From contig NZ_CP039690.1 in the NCBI RefSeq assembly GCF_005144885.1, positions 4,601,001 through 4,665,000 of the forward strand: a DNA stretch of 64,000 nt, written 5' to 3'. The notes below the pieces were generated by a model. It was not told the DNA's origin and ran no database searches. It saw only the letters and a program-made list of their open reading frames with translations. The position numbers and the translations under genes were made by a program. Positions 26,793 through 35,762 of the stretch are shown here, one piece after another (the first letter of the stretch is position 1; every line of letters starts with the position of its first letter). This DNA is from Phreatobacter stygius (GTDB taxonomy: Bacteria > Pseudomonadota > Alphaproteobacteria > Rhizobiales > Phreatobacteraceae).

Positions 26793-27971
26793 TCAGAGCT
26801 GCCTGATCGCCTGGCGGAGCCGCTCGGCGGCAATCTCGATCTGCTCCGGCGAACGCAGGTAGCAGAGCCGCAAATGCCCCTCGCCGCCGCTGCCGAAAGC
26901 CGCGCCCGGCGCCAGCCCGACCTTGGCGAGGTCGACGAGTTTGATGGCGCCGGCCATCGAGTCGGTCATGCCCTCGACGCCGAAGAACAGGTAGAAGGCG
27001 CCGTCGGGCCGCGAGAAATGGCACCGGCCGGTCTGTTCGATCGCTGTCGAGATGATGTCGCGCGCCTTGCGCGCCTTGCTGATCTGGTGCTCGACGAAGC
27101 TCTCGCCGCGCTCCAGCGCCGCGACGCCGGCACGCTGGATGAACGGCGGCGAGCCGGAGGTGGAATATTGGATCAGGTTCTCGATGACGTCGCCGAGGGC
27201 CGGATCGGCTTCCACCCAGCCCATGCGCCAGCCGGTCATCGCCCAATTCTTCGAGAAGGTGTTGACCCAGAGGATCCGGTCGCCGTCCTCGCGCACATCG
27301 TGGAACGACGGCGCCCGCTTGGCCTCGCCGGTCCAGACGAAGCGCGTATAGATCTCGTCGGCGATGATCCACAGGCCATGTTTGCGCGCCAGCGCCAGGA
27401 TCGCGGCGAGCTCTTCGCGCGTCGCGGTCCAGCCGGTCGGGTTCGACGGGGTGTTGACGAACAGCGCCTTGGTTTTCGGCGTGATCGCCGCCGCGATCCG
27501 GTCGAGATCCATTTGCCAGCCGCGATTGCCATGGGTCAGTTCGACCAGCACCGGGACGGCGCCGCGCAGGCCCGCCGCCGCCGGTGCGTTCGGCCAGGTC
27601 GGCGAGGGGATGATCACCTCGTCGCCGGGGCCTGCCGCCAGGGTCATGGCGATCTGGATCGCCTGCATGCCCGAGCCGCAGACGAAGAAGCGCTCGGAGG
27701 ACAGCGCGCGGCCATAGAGGTTGGAGGCATAGGTGGCGATCGCCTGGCGAAGCTCGGGGATGCCGCGCTGCCACGTATAGGTGGTCTCGCCGGCGGCAAG
27801 CGAGCGGGTCGCCGCCTCGCAGATGAAGGCCGGGGTCGGCACATCACCTTCGCCGACCCACAACTGGATCACGTCGCCGGCCGTGCGCGCATATTTCGAC
27901 AGTTCGACAATGCCGCTGGCAGGCGCCCCGGTGGCTTCGGGGCGGAGCGAGGCGAGAAGGGATGACGTCAT
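26793..27971 (-). CDS. Pyridoxal phosphate-dependent aminotransferase, class I/II
   Basis: A 392-residue fold-type I aminotransferase. Seen: WVGEGDVPTPAF near the N-terminus, NTPSNPTGW for substrate/PLP contact, DEIYTRF with the PLP-ring Asp, and the Schiff-base lysine in NTFSKNWAMTGWRMGW, then an Arg near the C-terminus (LRLCYLRSPE). It resembles aspartate/aromatic aminotransferases of the AAT-I subfamily. It is 286 bp upstream of the kinase gene, probably a separate unit. Confidence 0.93.
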   Translation of the reverse strand: MTSSLLASLRPEATGAPASGIVELSKYARTAGDVIQLWVGEGDVPTPAFICEAATRSLAAGETTYTWQRGIPELRQAIATYASNLYGRALSSERFFVCGSGMQAIQIAMTLAAGPGDEVIIPSPTWPNAPAAAGLRGAVPVLVELTHGNRGWQMDLDRIAAAITPKTKALFVNTPSNPTGWTATREELAAILALARKHGLWIIADEIYTRFVWTGEAKRAPSFHDVREDGDRILWVNTFSKNWAMTGWRMGWVEADPALGDVIENLIQYSTSGSPPFIQRAGVAALERGESFVEHQISKARKARDIISTAIEQTGRCHFSRPDGAFYLFFGVEGMTDSMAGAIKLVDLAKVGLAPGAAFGSGGEGHLRLCYLRSPEQIEIAAERLRQAIRQL

Positions 27972-28181
27972 GGAGGCGCTTGCTCTGATGGACAGACCCG
28001 GACCATAGCGGCTGGGGCACCGTTCTTCTCATGAAAATCGCGATAAAAGTCCATAACCAAAGGCGATGAGCCATATCGGCGCCTGCTGCGCGATCAGGCC
28101 TTGGTTCCGCCCGACTGGCTTTGCTATAAGCGCCGGTCGCAAGAGCTTCTCAAGGATCATGGCGTGCTGCGCACATTCGGT

Positions 28182-28829
28182 ATGACGGGTCGGGCCCTGG
28201 CCCGTGTCGCGCTTCTTTCTGGCCTCTCCGCCGGTCTTGCCGGTTGCGGCACCAGCGGCGGCAATTTGTTCGGTGGCGGCCAGACCCAGGAGGCGGCGGC
28301 GCAACCAGCCCCCGGCGTCGGCTCGCCGGTGCACAATGCCCTGTTCGGCCAGCCGGTCCAGGCCGGCCCCCAGACGCTGCAGGAAAATCTCTGCCCGCGC
28401 ATCGAGGTGCGCGACGGCTCCAACGTCTGGCGCCAGGGTGGCGACGGGCCGACCGAGTTGCGCTACCAGGCAACCATCACCGATCTTGCCCGCGAATGCC
28501 GCATCGACGGCCAGACCATGATCGTCAAGGTCGGCCTCGAGGGACGCGTGCTGACCGGCCCGAAAGCCGAGGGCAGCGCCCGGCTGACCTTGCCGATCCG
28601 CGTGGCGGTGACGCGCGGCCTGTCGCAATCGGTCTGGACCAGGCTTTACAACGTGCCGATCGACGTGCCGGCCGGCTCGCCCAACGTCTCGTTCACCCAG
28701 ATCGAGGACCAGGTCAGCTTCCCGCTGCCGCCGCCGGATGAGCTGCAGACCTATGTCATCTTCGTCGGTTTCGACACGATGGCCCAGCCGCGCGAGCGCG
28801 GCCGGGGGCGCCAGGCGCGCCAGCGCTGA
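28182..28829 (+). CDS. Putative lipoprotein of unknown function
   Basis: A 215-residue protein with an N-terminal signal and lipobox LAGC (lipidation at Cys22), a Gly/Gln/Ala-rich linker, then a soluble domain with a beta-rich look (CPRIEVRDGSNVWRQGG, then ATITDLARECRIDG). The C-terminus is basic (GRGRQARQR). Similar lipoproteins are common in Hyphomicrobiales with no assigned role. The start at 28182 places the signal correctly; upstream codons in the frame are unlikely. It ends at a strong hairpin shared with the convergent outer-membrane gene. Confidence 0.8.
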   Translation: MTGRALARVALLSGLSAGLAGCGTSGGNLFGGGQTQEAAAQPAPGVGSPVHNALFGQPVQAGPQTLQENLCPRIEVRDGSNVWRQGGDGPTELRYQATITDLARECRIDGQTMIVKVGLEGRVLTGPKAEGSARLTLPIRVAVTRGLSQSVWTRLYNVPIDVPAGSPNVSFTQIEDQVSFPLPPPDELQTYVIFVGFDTMAQPRERGRGRQARQR

Positions 28830-28845
28830 CGCCCGGGGCGAGCAG

Positions 28846-28873
28846 GCCGGACACCATGGCGACGGTGTCCGGC
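28846..28873. terminator. Bidirectional terminator-like hairpin
   Basis: Perfect 10-bp stem GCCGGACACC / GGTGTCCGGC with an 8-nt loop, between the convergent lipoprotein and outer-membrane genes. The downstream tract on the + strand (TCTTGT) has only a weak T-run; on the other strand none. Confidence 0.6.
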
Positions 28874-28912
28874 TCTTGTCGGATCAGGGCCGGCCCGAAA
28901 AAATTCAGCTGG

Positions 28913-29680
28913 TCAGTAGGCAGCCCGGACCACGGGCGCGCCGGCCCAATCGAATTTATAGGACACGCCGATGCGCACGGTGTGGGTCACCGGTGACTGG
29001 GAGATGCGGCTCGCCGGATCGATGAGGGGGCCCGCGACGAAGTTTCGGACAAGTGTCTTCTCCGGATAGTATCCGGCGAGGTAGTCGAGCCGCACCATGA
29101 CGTTGCGGGTCAGCGCATATTCGATGCCGCCGCCGACGACCGGACCGAGGCTCCATCCGCTGCCGCGCCAGACCGAGCCTCCTTCGCTCGTATAACGAAC
29201 CGTCGTTTCCTGAAGTCCCGCGCCTACCGTCAGGTAGAACAGCCAGGGGCCCGAAGCGAAGCCGAGGCGTGCGCGCAGCGTGCCGGAAGAACCCGTCCTC
29301 GTCGTGAAGTCGTCGAATGCGACGCCGTTGGTGAAACGGCGGTAGACGCTCTTGTCGGCAAACGAAAAGTCCGCCTCGAGACCGATGACCGATGGCCCGG
29401 ACTGCCAGTTGAAGCCGCCGTGAATGCCGCCGGTCGCGGAACCCGACGCCATGTTGAAAATGCCGGCCGCTCTCGTGACGGGCAAAAGGCCGGTATGCGA
29501 AGGGGACACACCGGTTGCGCCCGCCCGCCACCCGGCATGGGCGCCAATATAGAAGCCGGTCCAGTCGAAAGCCGCGACAGGTGCCGTAATGGGGGCCGGC
29601 AGTCCAACGTCCGCCGCTTGTGCCGGCGTCATGCCGACCAAAAGGCCACATACCATGAGGCATCTGTTGAACATGCGCAT
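28913..29680 (-). CDS. Outer-membrane beta-barrel protein (Omp25/porin family)
   Basis: A 255-residue exported protein: signal peptide with cleavage after AQA (about residue 23), then FDWTGFYIGAHAGW, the standard N-terminal strand of Omp25/Omp31-like barrels of Hyphomicrobiales, alternating beta-strand pattern throughout and a final amphipathic strand VRIGVSYKFDW. The last residues APVVRAAY extend slightly beyond the usual terminal aromatic residue. Probably a structural or adhesin-like barrel in the outer membrane. Confidence 0.9.
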   Translation of the reverse strand: MRMFNRCLMVCGLLVGMTPAQAADVGLPAPITAPVAAFDWTGFYIGAHAGWRAGATGVSPSHTGLLPVTRAAGIFNMASGSATGGIHGGFNWQSGPSVIGLEADFSFADKSVYRRFTNGVAFDDFTTRTGSSGTLRARLGFASGPWLFYLTVGAGLQETTVRYTSEGGSVWRGSGWSLGPVVGGGIEYALTRNVMVRLDYLAGYYPEKTLVRNFVAGPLIDPASRISQSPVTHTVRIGVSYKFDWAGAPVVRAAY

Positions 29681-29899
29681 GCTTGCCCCCTGGGTTACCA
29701 GCAGAAGTCTGCGTGCAAATTATTCGCGGCCTGCCGGATTCGATCAATCAATTTTGCGTCTGGCGCCGGTGGTGTGGCTATTTTACAAGGCCCGTGTGCC
29801 TGCCGCGCAACATGAGCGCGGATCCCCGCTCGCCCCAGTCTCTGCGCGTGCCGCGCTCACTGCCGCCTTTCGGGCCGCGCCCTTGCCCACAAGCTCGCC

Positions 29900-29928
29900 T
29901 TGACTCCGCCGCCCGATCCCGTCATTCG
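29900..29928 (+). promoter_or_regulatory. Candidate sigma-70-type promoter of the gcv operon
   Basis: TTGACT (29900-29905), 17-bp spacer, CATTCG (29923-29928). A start about 8 bp further would lie just before the first riboswitch aptamer, which begins at about 29953. The -10 box is weak, as often in GC-rich alphaproteobacteria. Confidence 0.35.
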
Positions 29929-29952
29929 GGAGGGGTGTCATATGAGCCCGGC

Positions 29953-30170
29953 GGGAGAGTCCGGGTGGTCTTTAAATGCGAGATCTCCCGGCGCCGAAGG
30001 AGCAACGGCCCCGGAACCTCTCAGGCAAAAAGGACCGCCGGGGGATTGGCACTCTGGAAAGCGGCAGCGTGTCCAAGCGCGGCCCACCGACGGAGTAAGC
30101 CGATAGGGTCCCGGTCAGGGCCCTGGCCCCAGGGCCCCGGTGAATCTCTCAGGTCCTGCGACAGAGGGGC
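29953..30170 (+). promoter_or_regulatory. Tandem glycine riboswitch
   Basis: Two consecutive glycine aptamers precede gcvT. Aptamer 1 (about 29953-30060) shows GGGAGAG, GCGCCGAAGGAGCAA, CCTCTCAGGCAAAAAGGACC and a closing CACTCTGG. Aptamer 2 (about 30069-30170) shows ACCGACGGAGTAAGCC, GAATCTCTCAGGT and CGACAGAGGGG. These are the conserved segments of the glycine class, which switches on glycine cleavage genes when glycine is high. Downstream are two GC hairpins (stems at 30175-30180/30186-30191 and 30206-30211/30214-30219) that may serve as the expression platform before the gcvT start. Confidence 0.93.
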
Positions 30171-30249
30171 GCGAGCGGGCGACAAGCCCGCGTTTCGAGC
30201 GTGTTCGGGGCGTGCCCCGGGCCTGCTCACGCGCCGATGCAGGATGACC

Positions 30250-31389
30250 ATGGCCGAACCCCTTTCCGGGCCGCTGCACAAGACCCCGCTTCATCAGCTG
30301 CATGTCGAGGCCGGCGCCAAGATGGTGCCCTTCGCCGGCTACGACATGCCGGTGCAATATCCGACCGGCGTCCTGACCGAGCACAACTGGACGCGCAGCG
30401 ACGCCGGCCTGTTCGACGTCAGCCATATGGGCCAGGCCTTCGTGGTCGGCCCAACCTGGGAGGCGACCGCCAAGGCGCTCGAGGCGCTGGTGCCGGCCGA
30501 CATCCTCAACCTGAAGCCGGGCCAGCAGCGCTACAGCCAGCTGACCGCCGAGGATGGCGGCATTCTCGACGACCTGATGATCACGCGCTCGGCCTATGCC
30601 GGCTACGAGGGCTGGGCCTACCTGGTGGTCAATGCCGGCTGCAAGGAGCAGGACTTCGCCCATATCGGGCCGCGCCTGCCCGATGGCGTCACCTTGAAGC
30701 CGGACGCGACGCTGGCATTGATCGCGCTGCAGGGCCCGAAGGCGGCCGCCGTGCTCGACGCGTTGCTTCCCGGCATCGCCGCGACGCCGTTCATGACCTT
30801 CACCGAAACCAAGCTGGACGGCATGTTCGTCCATGCCTCGCGCTCGGGTTACACCGGCGAGGACGGGTTCGAGCTCTGCGTCGAGGCCAAGGACGCCGCG
30901 GCGATCTGGCAGCGGCTCCTGTCGGACGAGCGGGTCAAGCCGATCGGGCTCGGCGCGCGCGACAGCCTGAGGCTGGAAGCCGGTCTCTGCCTCTACGGCC
31001 ACGACATCGACACCACGACATCGCCGGTCGAAGCTGGCCTGACCTGGTCGATCCAGAAGCGCCGCCGGACCGAGGGCGGTTTTCCCGGCGCCACGCGCAT
31101 TCAGAAAGAGCTTGCCGACGGCCCGGCGCGCCGGCGGATCGGCATCCTGCCCGACGGCCGGGCGCCGGCCCGCGAGGGCACGGTGATCAAGGCCGCCGAC
31201 GGGGCGGCCATCGGCACCGTGACCTCAGGCGGTTTCGGGCCCAGCGTCAGCGGTCCGGTCGCCATGGGTTATGTCAATGCGCGCTTCGCCGAGCCGGGCA
31301 CGCCCGTGCTGCTCGAAGTGCGCGGCAAGGATCTGCCGGCCAAGGTCGTGACCATGCCCTTCGCGCCGCATCGCTACTTCCGCGGATAG
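30250..31389 (+). CDS. gcvT: Glycine cleavage system T protein (aminomethyltransferase)
   Basis: A 379-residue T protein that moves the methylene group from the aminomethyl-lipoyl arm of GcvH to tetrahydrofolate, releasing ammonia. Seen: KTPLHQLHVEAGAKMVPFAGY at the N-terminus, LFDVSHMGQ, SGYTGEDGFE and the C-terminal FAPHRYFR. An AGGA site precedes the ATG at 30250; an alternative ATG at 30244 gives two more residues. First gene after the glycine riboswitch. Confidence 0.95.
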   Translation: MAEPLSGPLHKTPLHQLHVEAGAKMVPFAGYDMPVQYPTGVLTEHNWTRSDAGLFDVSHMGQAFVVGPTWEATAKALEALVPADILNLKPGQQRYSQLTAEDGGILDDLMITRSAYAGYEGWAYLVVNAGCKEQDFAHIGPRLPDGVTLKPDATLALIALQGPKAAAVLDALLPGIAATPFMTFTETKLDGMFVHASRSGYTGEDGFELCVEAKDAAAIWQRLLSDERVKPIGLGARDSLRLEAGLCLYGHDIDTTTSPVEAGLTWSIQKRRRTEGGFPGATRIQKELADGPARRRIGILPDGRAPAREGTVIKAADGAAIGTVTSGGFGPSVSGPVAMGYVNARFAEPGTPVLLEVRGKDLPAKVVTMPFAPHRYFRG

Positions 31390-31462
31390 CATTTTCGAGA
31401 TGGGGCCGGATCCGGCTTCGATCAGGAACATGCCTCATAACAAGGTTTCAGAGGAGCTCGCC

Positions 31463-31840
31463 ATGGCCAATATCCGTTACACCAAGGACCACGAATATAT
31501 CAGCGTCGAGGGCGACACCGGCACCATCGGCATTTCCGACTATGCTCAGCAGCAGCTCGGCGACGTCGTTTTCGTCGAATTGCCGGAACTCGGCCGCAAG
31601 GTCGCCAAGGGCGACGGTGCCGCCGTGGTCGAAAGCGTCAAGGCGGCCTCGGACATCTATGCGCCGGTGGCCGGCGAAGTGGTGGCGGTCAATGGCGCGC
31701 TGGAGGCCGCTCCCGGCACGGTCAACGAGGATCCCGCCGGCAAGGGCTGGTTCCTGAAGCTCCGGATCGCCGACCCGAAGCAGCTCGACGACCTGATGGA
31801 CGAAGCCGCCTACCAGGCTTTCGTCGCCTCGATCTCCTGA
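31463..31840 (+). CDS. gcvH: Glycine cleavage system H protein
   Basis: A 125-residue lipoyl carrier that shuttles the aminomethyl intermediate between P, T and L proteins. The lipoyl lysine is Lys60 in VVESVKAASDIYAP. GAGGAG lies just upstream of the ATG. 73 bp after gcvT, 9 bp before the OsmC gene. Confidence 0.97.
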   Translation: MANIRYTKDHEYISVEGDTGTIGISDYAQQQLGDVVFVELPELGRKVAKGDGAAVVESVKAASDIYAPVAGEVVAVNGALEAAPGTVNEDPAGKGWFLKLRIADPKQLDDLMDEAAYQAFVASIS

Positions 31841-31849
31841 AGGCGCGTT

Positions 31850-32329
31850 ATGGCGCATTCCTACACCGCCGACGTCACATGGACCCGCGACGAGGCTGTC
31901 TTCACCGACAACCGCTATTCGCGCGGCCATGTCTGGCGTTTCGACGGTGGCGTGACGGTGCCGGCCTCGTCGGCGCCGTCAAGTGTGCGCCCGCCTTATT
32001 CCAAGGTCGATGCGGTCGATCCCGAGGAAGCGCTGGTCGCGGCCCTGTCCTCCTGCCACATGCTGTTCTTCCTGGCCTTTGCCGCGGCCCAGGGCTTTCG
32101 TGTCGACCATTACGACGACAAGGCGGAAGGCGTGATGACCAAGAACGCCAAGGGCAAGCTATTCGTTTCGACGGTGACGTTGCGCCCGGCCGTGACCTTT
32201 TCCGGCGACAAGCTGCCTGATCGCGCCGCCATCGACCACCTGCATCATCGCTCCCATGAGGAATGTTTCCTCGCGAACTCGGTGCTTGCCGAGATCGTGA
32301 TCGAAGCCTCCGACCCGATCCTCGCCTGA
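31850..32329 (+). CDS. OsmC family peroxiredoxin-like protein
   Basis: A 159-residue OsmC/Ohr-fold protein. Two conserved cysteines are visible, in [15 protein letters not shown] and in HEECFLANS, as needed for thiol-dependent peroxidase activity. Position is unusual: 9 bp after gcvH and 16 bp before gcvPA, so it must be co-transcribed with the glycine cleavage genes and under the glycine riboswitch. Whether it detoxifies peroxides, or protects the lipoyl thiols, is open. Confidence 0.92.
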   Translation: MAHSYTADVTWTRDEAVFTDNRYSRGHVWRFDGGVTVPASSAPSSVRPPYSKVDAVDPEEALVAALSSCHMLFFLAFAAAQGFRVDHYDDKAEGVMTKNAKGKLFVSTVTLRPAVTFSGDKLPDRAAIDHLHHRSHEECFLANSVLAEIVIEASDPILA

Positions 32330-32345
32330 ACTGGACTTGAGCCTC

Positions 32346-33701
32346 ATGCGCTACCTGCCGCTGACCTCCGACGACCGGACCGACATGCTCGCCAAGATCG
32401 GCGTCGCTTCGGTCGATGACCTCTTTGCCAATGTGCCCAAGGGCAAGCTGATGAAGGGCTTGGCCGATCTGCCCACCACCAAGGGCGAGATCGAGGTCGA
32501 GCGGATCATGGGGGCGCTCGCCGCCAAGAACGTGCCGGCTTCCGCCGGGCCGTTCTTCGTCGGCGCCGGAGCCTACAAGCACCATGTGCCGGCGAGTGTC
32601 GATCACCTGATCCAGCGCTCGGAATTTCTCACCAGCTACACGCCCTACCAGCCGGAAATCGCCCAGGGGACGCTGCAATATCTGTTCGAGTTCCAGACCC
32701 AGGTGGCGCTGCTCACCGGCATGGAAGTGGCCAATGCCTCCATGTATGACGGCTCGACCGGAGCCGCCGAGGCCGTGCTCATGGCCCATCGCGTCACCCG
32801 GCGGAACAAGGCGATCCTCGCCGGCAACCTGCACCCGCATTACCGCGACGTGATCGAGACCCTGTCGCGCATGGCCTCCGACACGACAGTGGCGCTGCCG
32901 GCCAATGCGGTCGATGCCGGCGCCGACCTGAAGGCGGTGGCCGCCGCCATCGACGCCGAGACGTCCTGCGTGGTGATCCAGACGCCCGACGTCTTCGGCA
33001 ACCTGCATGACCTGAAGGCCATCGCCGAGAAGGCCCAGGCCGCCGGCGCGCTGCTGATCGCCGTGGTCACCGAGGTCGTTTCGCTAGGGAGCCTGACCTC
33101 GCCCGGCGCCATGGGCGCCGACATCGTGGTGGCCGAGGGGCAGTCGATCGGCGTTGGCCTCAATTTCGGCGGCCCCTATGTCGGGCTGTTCGCCGCCAAG
33201 TCCAAATATGTCCGCCAGATGCCCGGCCGCCTGTGCGGCGAGACGGTGGACGCCGAGGGCCGGCGTGGCTTCGTACTGACGCTGTCGACCCGCGAGCAGC
33301 ATATCCGCCGCGAGAAGGCGACTTCCAATATCTGCACCAATTCCGGCCTGATGTGCCTGGCCTTCACCATTCACATGACGCTGCTCGGCGAAGCCGGCCT
33401 GAAGCGGCTGGCGGCGGTCAACCACGCCAATGCCTGCGATCTCGCCGATCGGCTGGATGGGGTGAAGGGTGTCGAAGTGCTCAACAAGAGCTTCTTCAAC
33501 GAGTTCACCATCCGGGTGGCCGGCGATGCGGCCAAGATCGTCGAGAAAATGGCCAAGAAGGGCGTGCTGGCCGGCGTGCCGGCCTCCCGCCTCTGGCCGA
33601 CCGACAAGGCCGAGAAGGACCTGATCATCGTCGCCAATACCGAAGTGAACACCGACGAGGACCGCGCGGCCTTCGTCGCGGCTCTCCAAGCTTCCATCTG
33701 A
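32346..33701 (+). CDS. gcvPA: Glycine dehydrogenase (decarboxylating) subunit 1
   Basis: A 451-residue N-terminal half of the glycine cleavage P protein. It starts [19 protein letters not shown] and has [22 protein letters not shown] and [11 protein letters not shown], both typical. It forms a heterotetramer with GcvPB; the PLP lysine is on the partner. The ATG at 32346 is preferred to the TTG at 32337. The split P protein is the form best known from Gram-positives, whereas many proteobacteria have a single chain. Confidence 0.96.
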   Translation: MRYLPLTSDDRTDMLAKIGVASVDDLFANVPKGKLMKGLADLPTTKGEIEVERIMGALAAKNVPASAGPFFVGAGAYKHHVPASVDHLIQRSEFLTSYTPYQPEIAQGTLQYLFEFQTQVALLTGMEVANASMYDGSTGAAEAVLMAHRVTRRNKAILAGNLHPHYRDVIETLSRMASDTTVALPANAVDAGADLKAVAAAIDAETSCVVIQTPDVFGNLHDLKAIAEKAQAAGALLIAVVTEVVSLGSLTSPGAMGADIVVAEGQSIGVGLNFGGPYVGLFAAKSKYVRQMPGRLCGETVDAEGRRGFVLTLSTREQHIRREKATSNICTNSGLMCLAFTIHMTLLGEAGLKRLAAVNHANACDLADRLDGVKGVEVLNKSFFNEFTIRVAGDAAKIVEKMAKKGVLAGVPASRLWPTDKAEKDLIIVANTEVNTDEDRAAFVAALQASI

Positions 33702-33711
33702 GGACATAGCC

Positions 33712-35280
33712 ATGATGAACCGTCAGGGCCGCCCCACCGCCGCCGGCGACACCTCCGCCCAGGCTCACCCGACCTTTACCGGCAATTACGGCCTGGAGAT
33801 CGAGGAGCCGCTGCTGTTCGAGATCGGCCGGGCCGAAACCACCGGCGTCGATCTGCCGGCGCCAAAAAAGGTCAAGTCGCGCCTCGGCAAGCTTGCCCGC
33901 GACGGCGCCATCGGCCTGGTCGGCCTGTCCGAGCCGGAGACGCTGCGCCACTATGTGCGTCTCAGCCAGAAGAATTTCGGCATCGATACCGGGCTGTTCT
34001 CGCTCGGCTCCTGCACGATGAAGCACAATCCGCGGCTGAACGAGAAGATGGCGCGGCTGCCGGGCCTCGGCGATATCCATCCCTTGCAGCCGCAGTCGAC
34101 GGTGCAGGGCGCGCTCGAATTGATCGACACGCTCGCCCACTACCTGAAAGAGCTGACCGGCATGGCCGCGGTCGCCATGAGCCCCAAGGCCGGCGCCCAT
34201 GGCGAGCTCTGCGGCATGATGGCGATCAAGGCGGCGCTGGAGGCGAGCGGCCAAGGTCATCGCAAGATCGTGCTGGTGCCGGAATCGGCCCATGGCACCA
34301 ATCCGGCAACCGCCGCCCTGATCGGCTTCGAGGTCAAGCCGGTGCCGGCGCAGGCCGACGGCACGGTGCATGTCGCCGACGTCAAGGCGGCGCTGACATC
34401 TGACGTTGCCGCGATCATGCTGACCAATCCGAACACCTGCGGCATCTTCGAGAAGGAGATCGTCGAGATCGCCGCGGCGATCCACAAGGCCGGCGCCTAT
34501 TTCTACTGCGACGGGGCCAATTTCAACGCCATCGTCGGCAAGGCGCGCCCCGGCGACCTCGGTGTCGACGCCATGCATATCAACCTGCACAAGACCTTCT
34601 CGACGCCGCATGGCGGCGGTGGTCCGGGCGCCGGTCCGGTGGTGCTGTCGGAGCGGCTGGCGGCCTTCGTGCCCTATCCCTTCGTCCATGCCGACAAGGC
34701 CTATGTGCTGGTCGAGGAAGCCACCAAGATCGTCAAGGGTGAGAAGCCGTTCGGCCGCATGACCGCCTTCCACGGCCAGATGGGCATGTTCGTCCGGGCG
34801 CTCGCCTATATGCTGTCGCACGGTTCCGACGGTATGAAGCAGGCATCCGAGGATGCCGTGCTCAACGCCAATTACATCAGGGCGAGCCTCGCCGACCTGA
34901 TGAGCCTGCCGTTCGGCGACCAGCCCTGCATGCACGAGGCGCTGTTCGACGACACCTGGCTGAAGGATACCGGCGTCACCACGCTCGACTTCGCGAAAGC
35001 CATGATCGACGAGGGCTATCACCCGATGACCATGTATTTCCCGCTGGTCGTCCATGGCGCCATGCTGATCGAGCCGACTGAATCGGAATCGAAAGCCTCG
35101 CTTGATCTGTTCATCGCAACCCTGCGCGATCTCGCCATGAGCGCCACCAAGGGCGAGGTCGACCGGTTCAAGGGCGCGCCCTATCACGCGCCGCGCCGCC
35201 GGCTGGATGAGACCCGGGCCGCGCGCAATCCGGTGCTGCGCTGGACACCGCCCGCACCCTATGCCGAGGCTGCCGAATAG
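33712..35280 (+). CDS. gcvPB: Glycine dehydrogenase (decarboxylating) subunit 2
   Basis: A 522-residue C-terminal half of the P protein carrying PLP. Lys294 in HINLHKTFSTPHGGGG is the Schiff-base residue; LGSCTMKHNPRLNE and HPLQPQSTVQG are family motifs. 10 bp after gcvPA. GcvPA/PB decarboxylate glycine and load the aminomethyl group onto GcvH. The L protein (lipoamide dehydrogenase) is not in the window. Confidence 0.96.
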   Translation: MMNRQGRPTAAGDTSAQAHPTFTGNYGLEIEEPLLFEIGRAETTGVDLPAPKKVKSRLGKLARDGAIGLVGLSEPETLRHYVRLSQKNFGIDTGLFSLGSCTMKHNPRLNEKMARLPGLGDIHPLQPQSTVQGALELIDTLAHYLKELTGMAAVAMSPKAGAHGELCGMMAIKAALEASGQGHRKIVLVPESAHGTNPATAALIGFEVKPVPAQADGTVHVADVKAALTSDVAAIMLTNPNTCGIFEKEIVEIAAAIHKAGAYFYCDGANFNAIVGKARPGDLGVDAMHINLHKTFSTPHGGGGPGAGPVVLSERLAAFVPYPFVHADKAYVLVEEATKIVKGEKPFGRMTAFHGQMGMFVRALAYMLSHGSDGMKQASEDAVLNANYIRASLADLMSLPFGDQPCMHEALFDDTWLKDTGVTTLDFAKAMIDEGYHPMTMYFPLVVHGAMLIEPTESESKASLDLFIATLRDLAMSATKGEVDRFKGAPYHAPRRRLDETRAARNPVLRWTPPAPYAEAAE

Positions 35281-35341
35281 GCGGCAGGCACAAGCTCGAG
35301 ATCGCGCCGGGCATCGTTGAAGACGGCCGGCGCCGCTGACC

Positions 35342-35692
35342 TCAGAGGCCGGCCAGGGCCAGCACGACCACCAGGGCCATCCCCATCCAGCCATAGTGGC
35401 GGCCGCGGGTGGCCCAGGCATTGGCGAGCGCGGCGCTGGCGAAGACCACCGCCAGCACCAGGATGGTCGCCCGCCGCGCCGGATCGACGAAGAACCAGCC
35501 GGCGCAAATGAGCAGGACGCCGCCGCCGATCCAGGCGACCGTGCCGGCTTGCCAGACGAGGTGGATCAACAGCTTGGTTGCCGGCGGCTCGATACGGGCC
35601 CGGGCGAAGACGCGCGTTTCGCCAAGCACGCCATGCGTGATGGCTATGGCAACCGCCAGACATCCCGAAAGCAGCAGCAGGACATCACGCAT
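35342..35692 (-). CDS. Small integral membrane protein of unknown function
   Basis: A 116-residue protein with about four hydrophobic segments (1-22, 42-64, 72-95, 100-116), ending in a Val/Leu/Ala-rich helix. Not recognised as a named family by eye. It is divergent from the TetR gene at 35761, and the shared 68-bp spacer has two copies of the same palindrome; the left copy overlaps an alternative start at 35704, so the ATG at 35692 is preferred. It is probably the gene repressed by that regulator. Confidence 0.75.
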   Translation of the reverse strand: MRDVLLLLSGCLAVAIAITHGVLGETRVFARARIEPPATKLLIHLVWQAGTVAWIGGGVLLICAGWFFVDPARRATILVLAVVFASAALANAWATRGRHYGWMGMALVVVLALAGL

Positions 35693-35702
35693 GGTGCTCT
35701 CC

Positions 35703-35716
35703 ATACAGTTGTGTAC
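35703..35716. promoter_or_regulatory. Candidate TetR operator, copy 1 (ATACA-N4-TGTAC)
   Basis: 14-bp palindrome ATACA-GTTG-TGTAC next to the start of the small membrane protein gene. A second copy, ATACA-GTGA-TGTAT, begins 46 bp further right, near the start of the tetR gene. The matched pair in a short divergent spacer fits dual repression by the adjacent TetR protein. Confidence 0.6.
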
Positions 35717-35748
35717 GGTGACCATGGCCTGCGCTCTGGCGCCTGTCA

Positions 35749-35762
35749 ATACAGTGATGTAT
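35749..35762. promoter_or_regulatory. Candidate TetR operator, copy 2 (ATACA-N4-TGTAT)
   Basis: Perfect inverted repeat ATACA-GTGA-TGTAT, overlapping the first possible ATG (35761) of the tetR gene. Same consensus as the copy at 35703-35716; the centre-to-centre distance of 46 bp is between four and four and a half helical turns. Confidence 0.6.
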
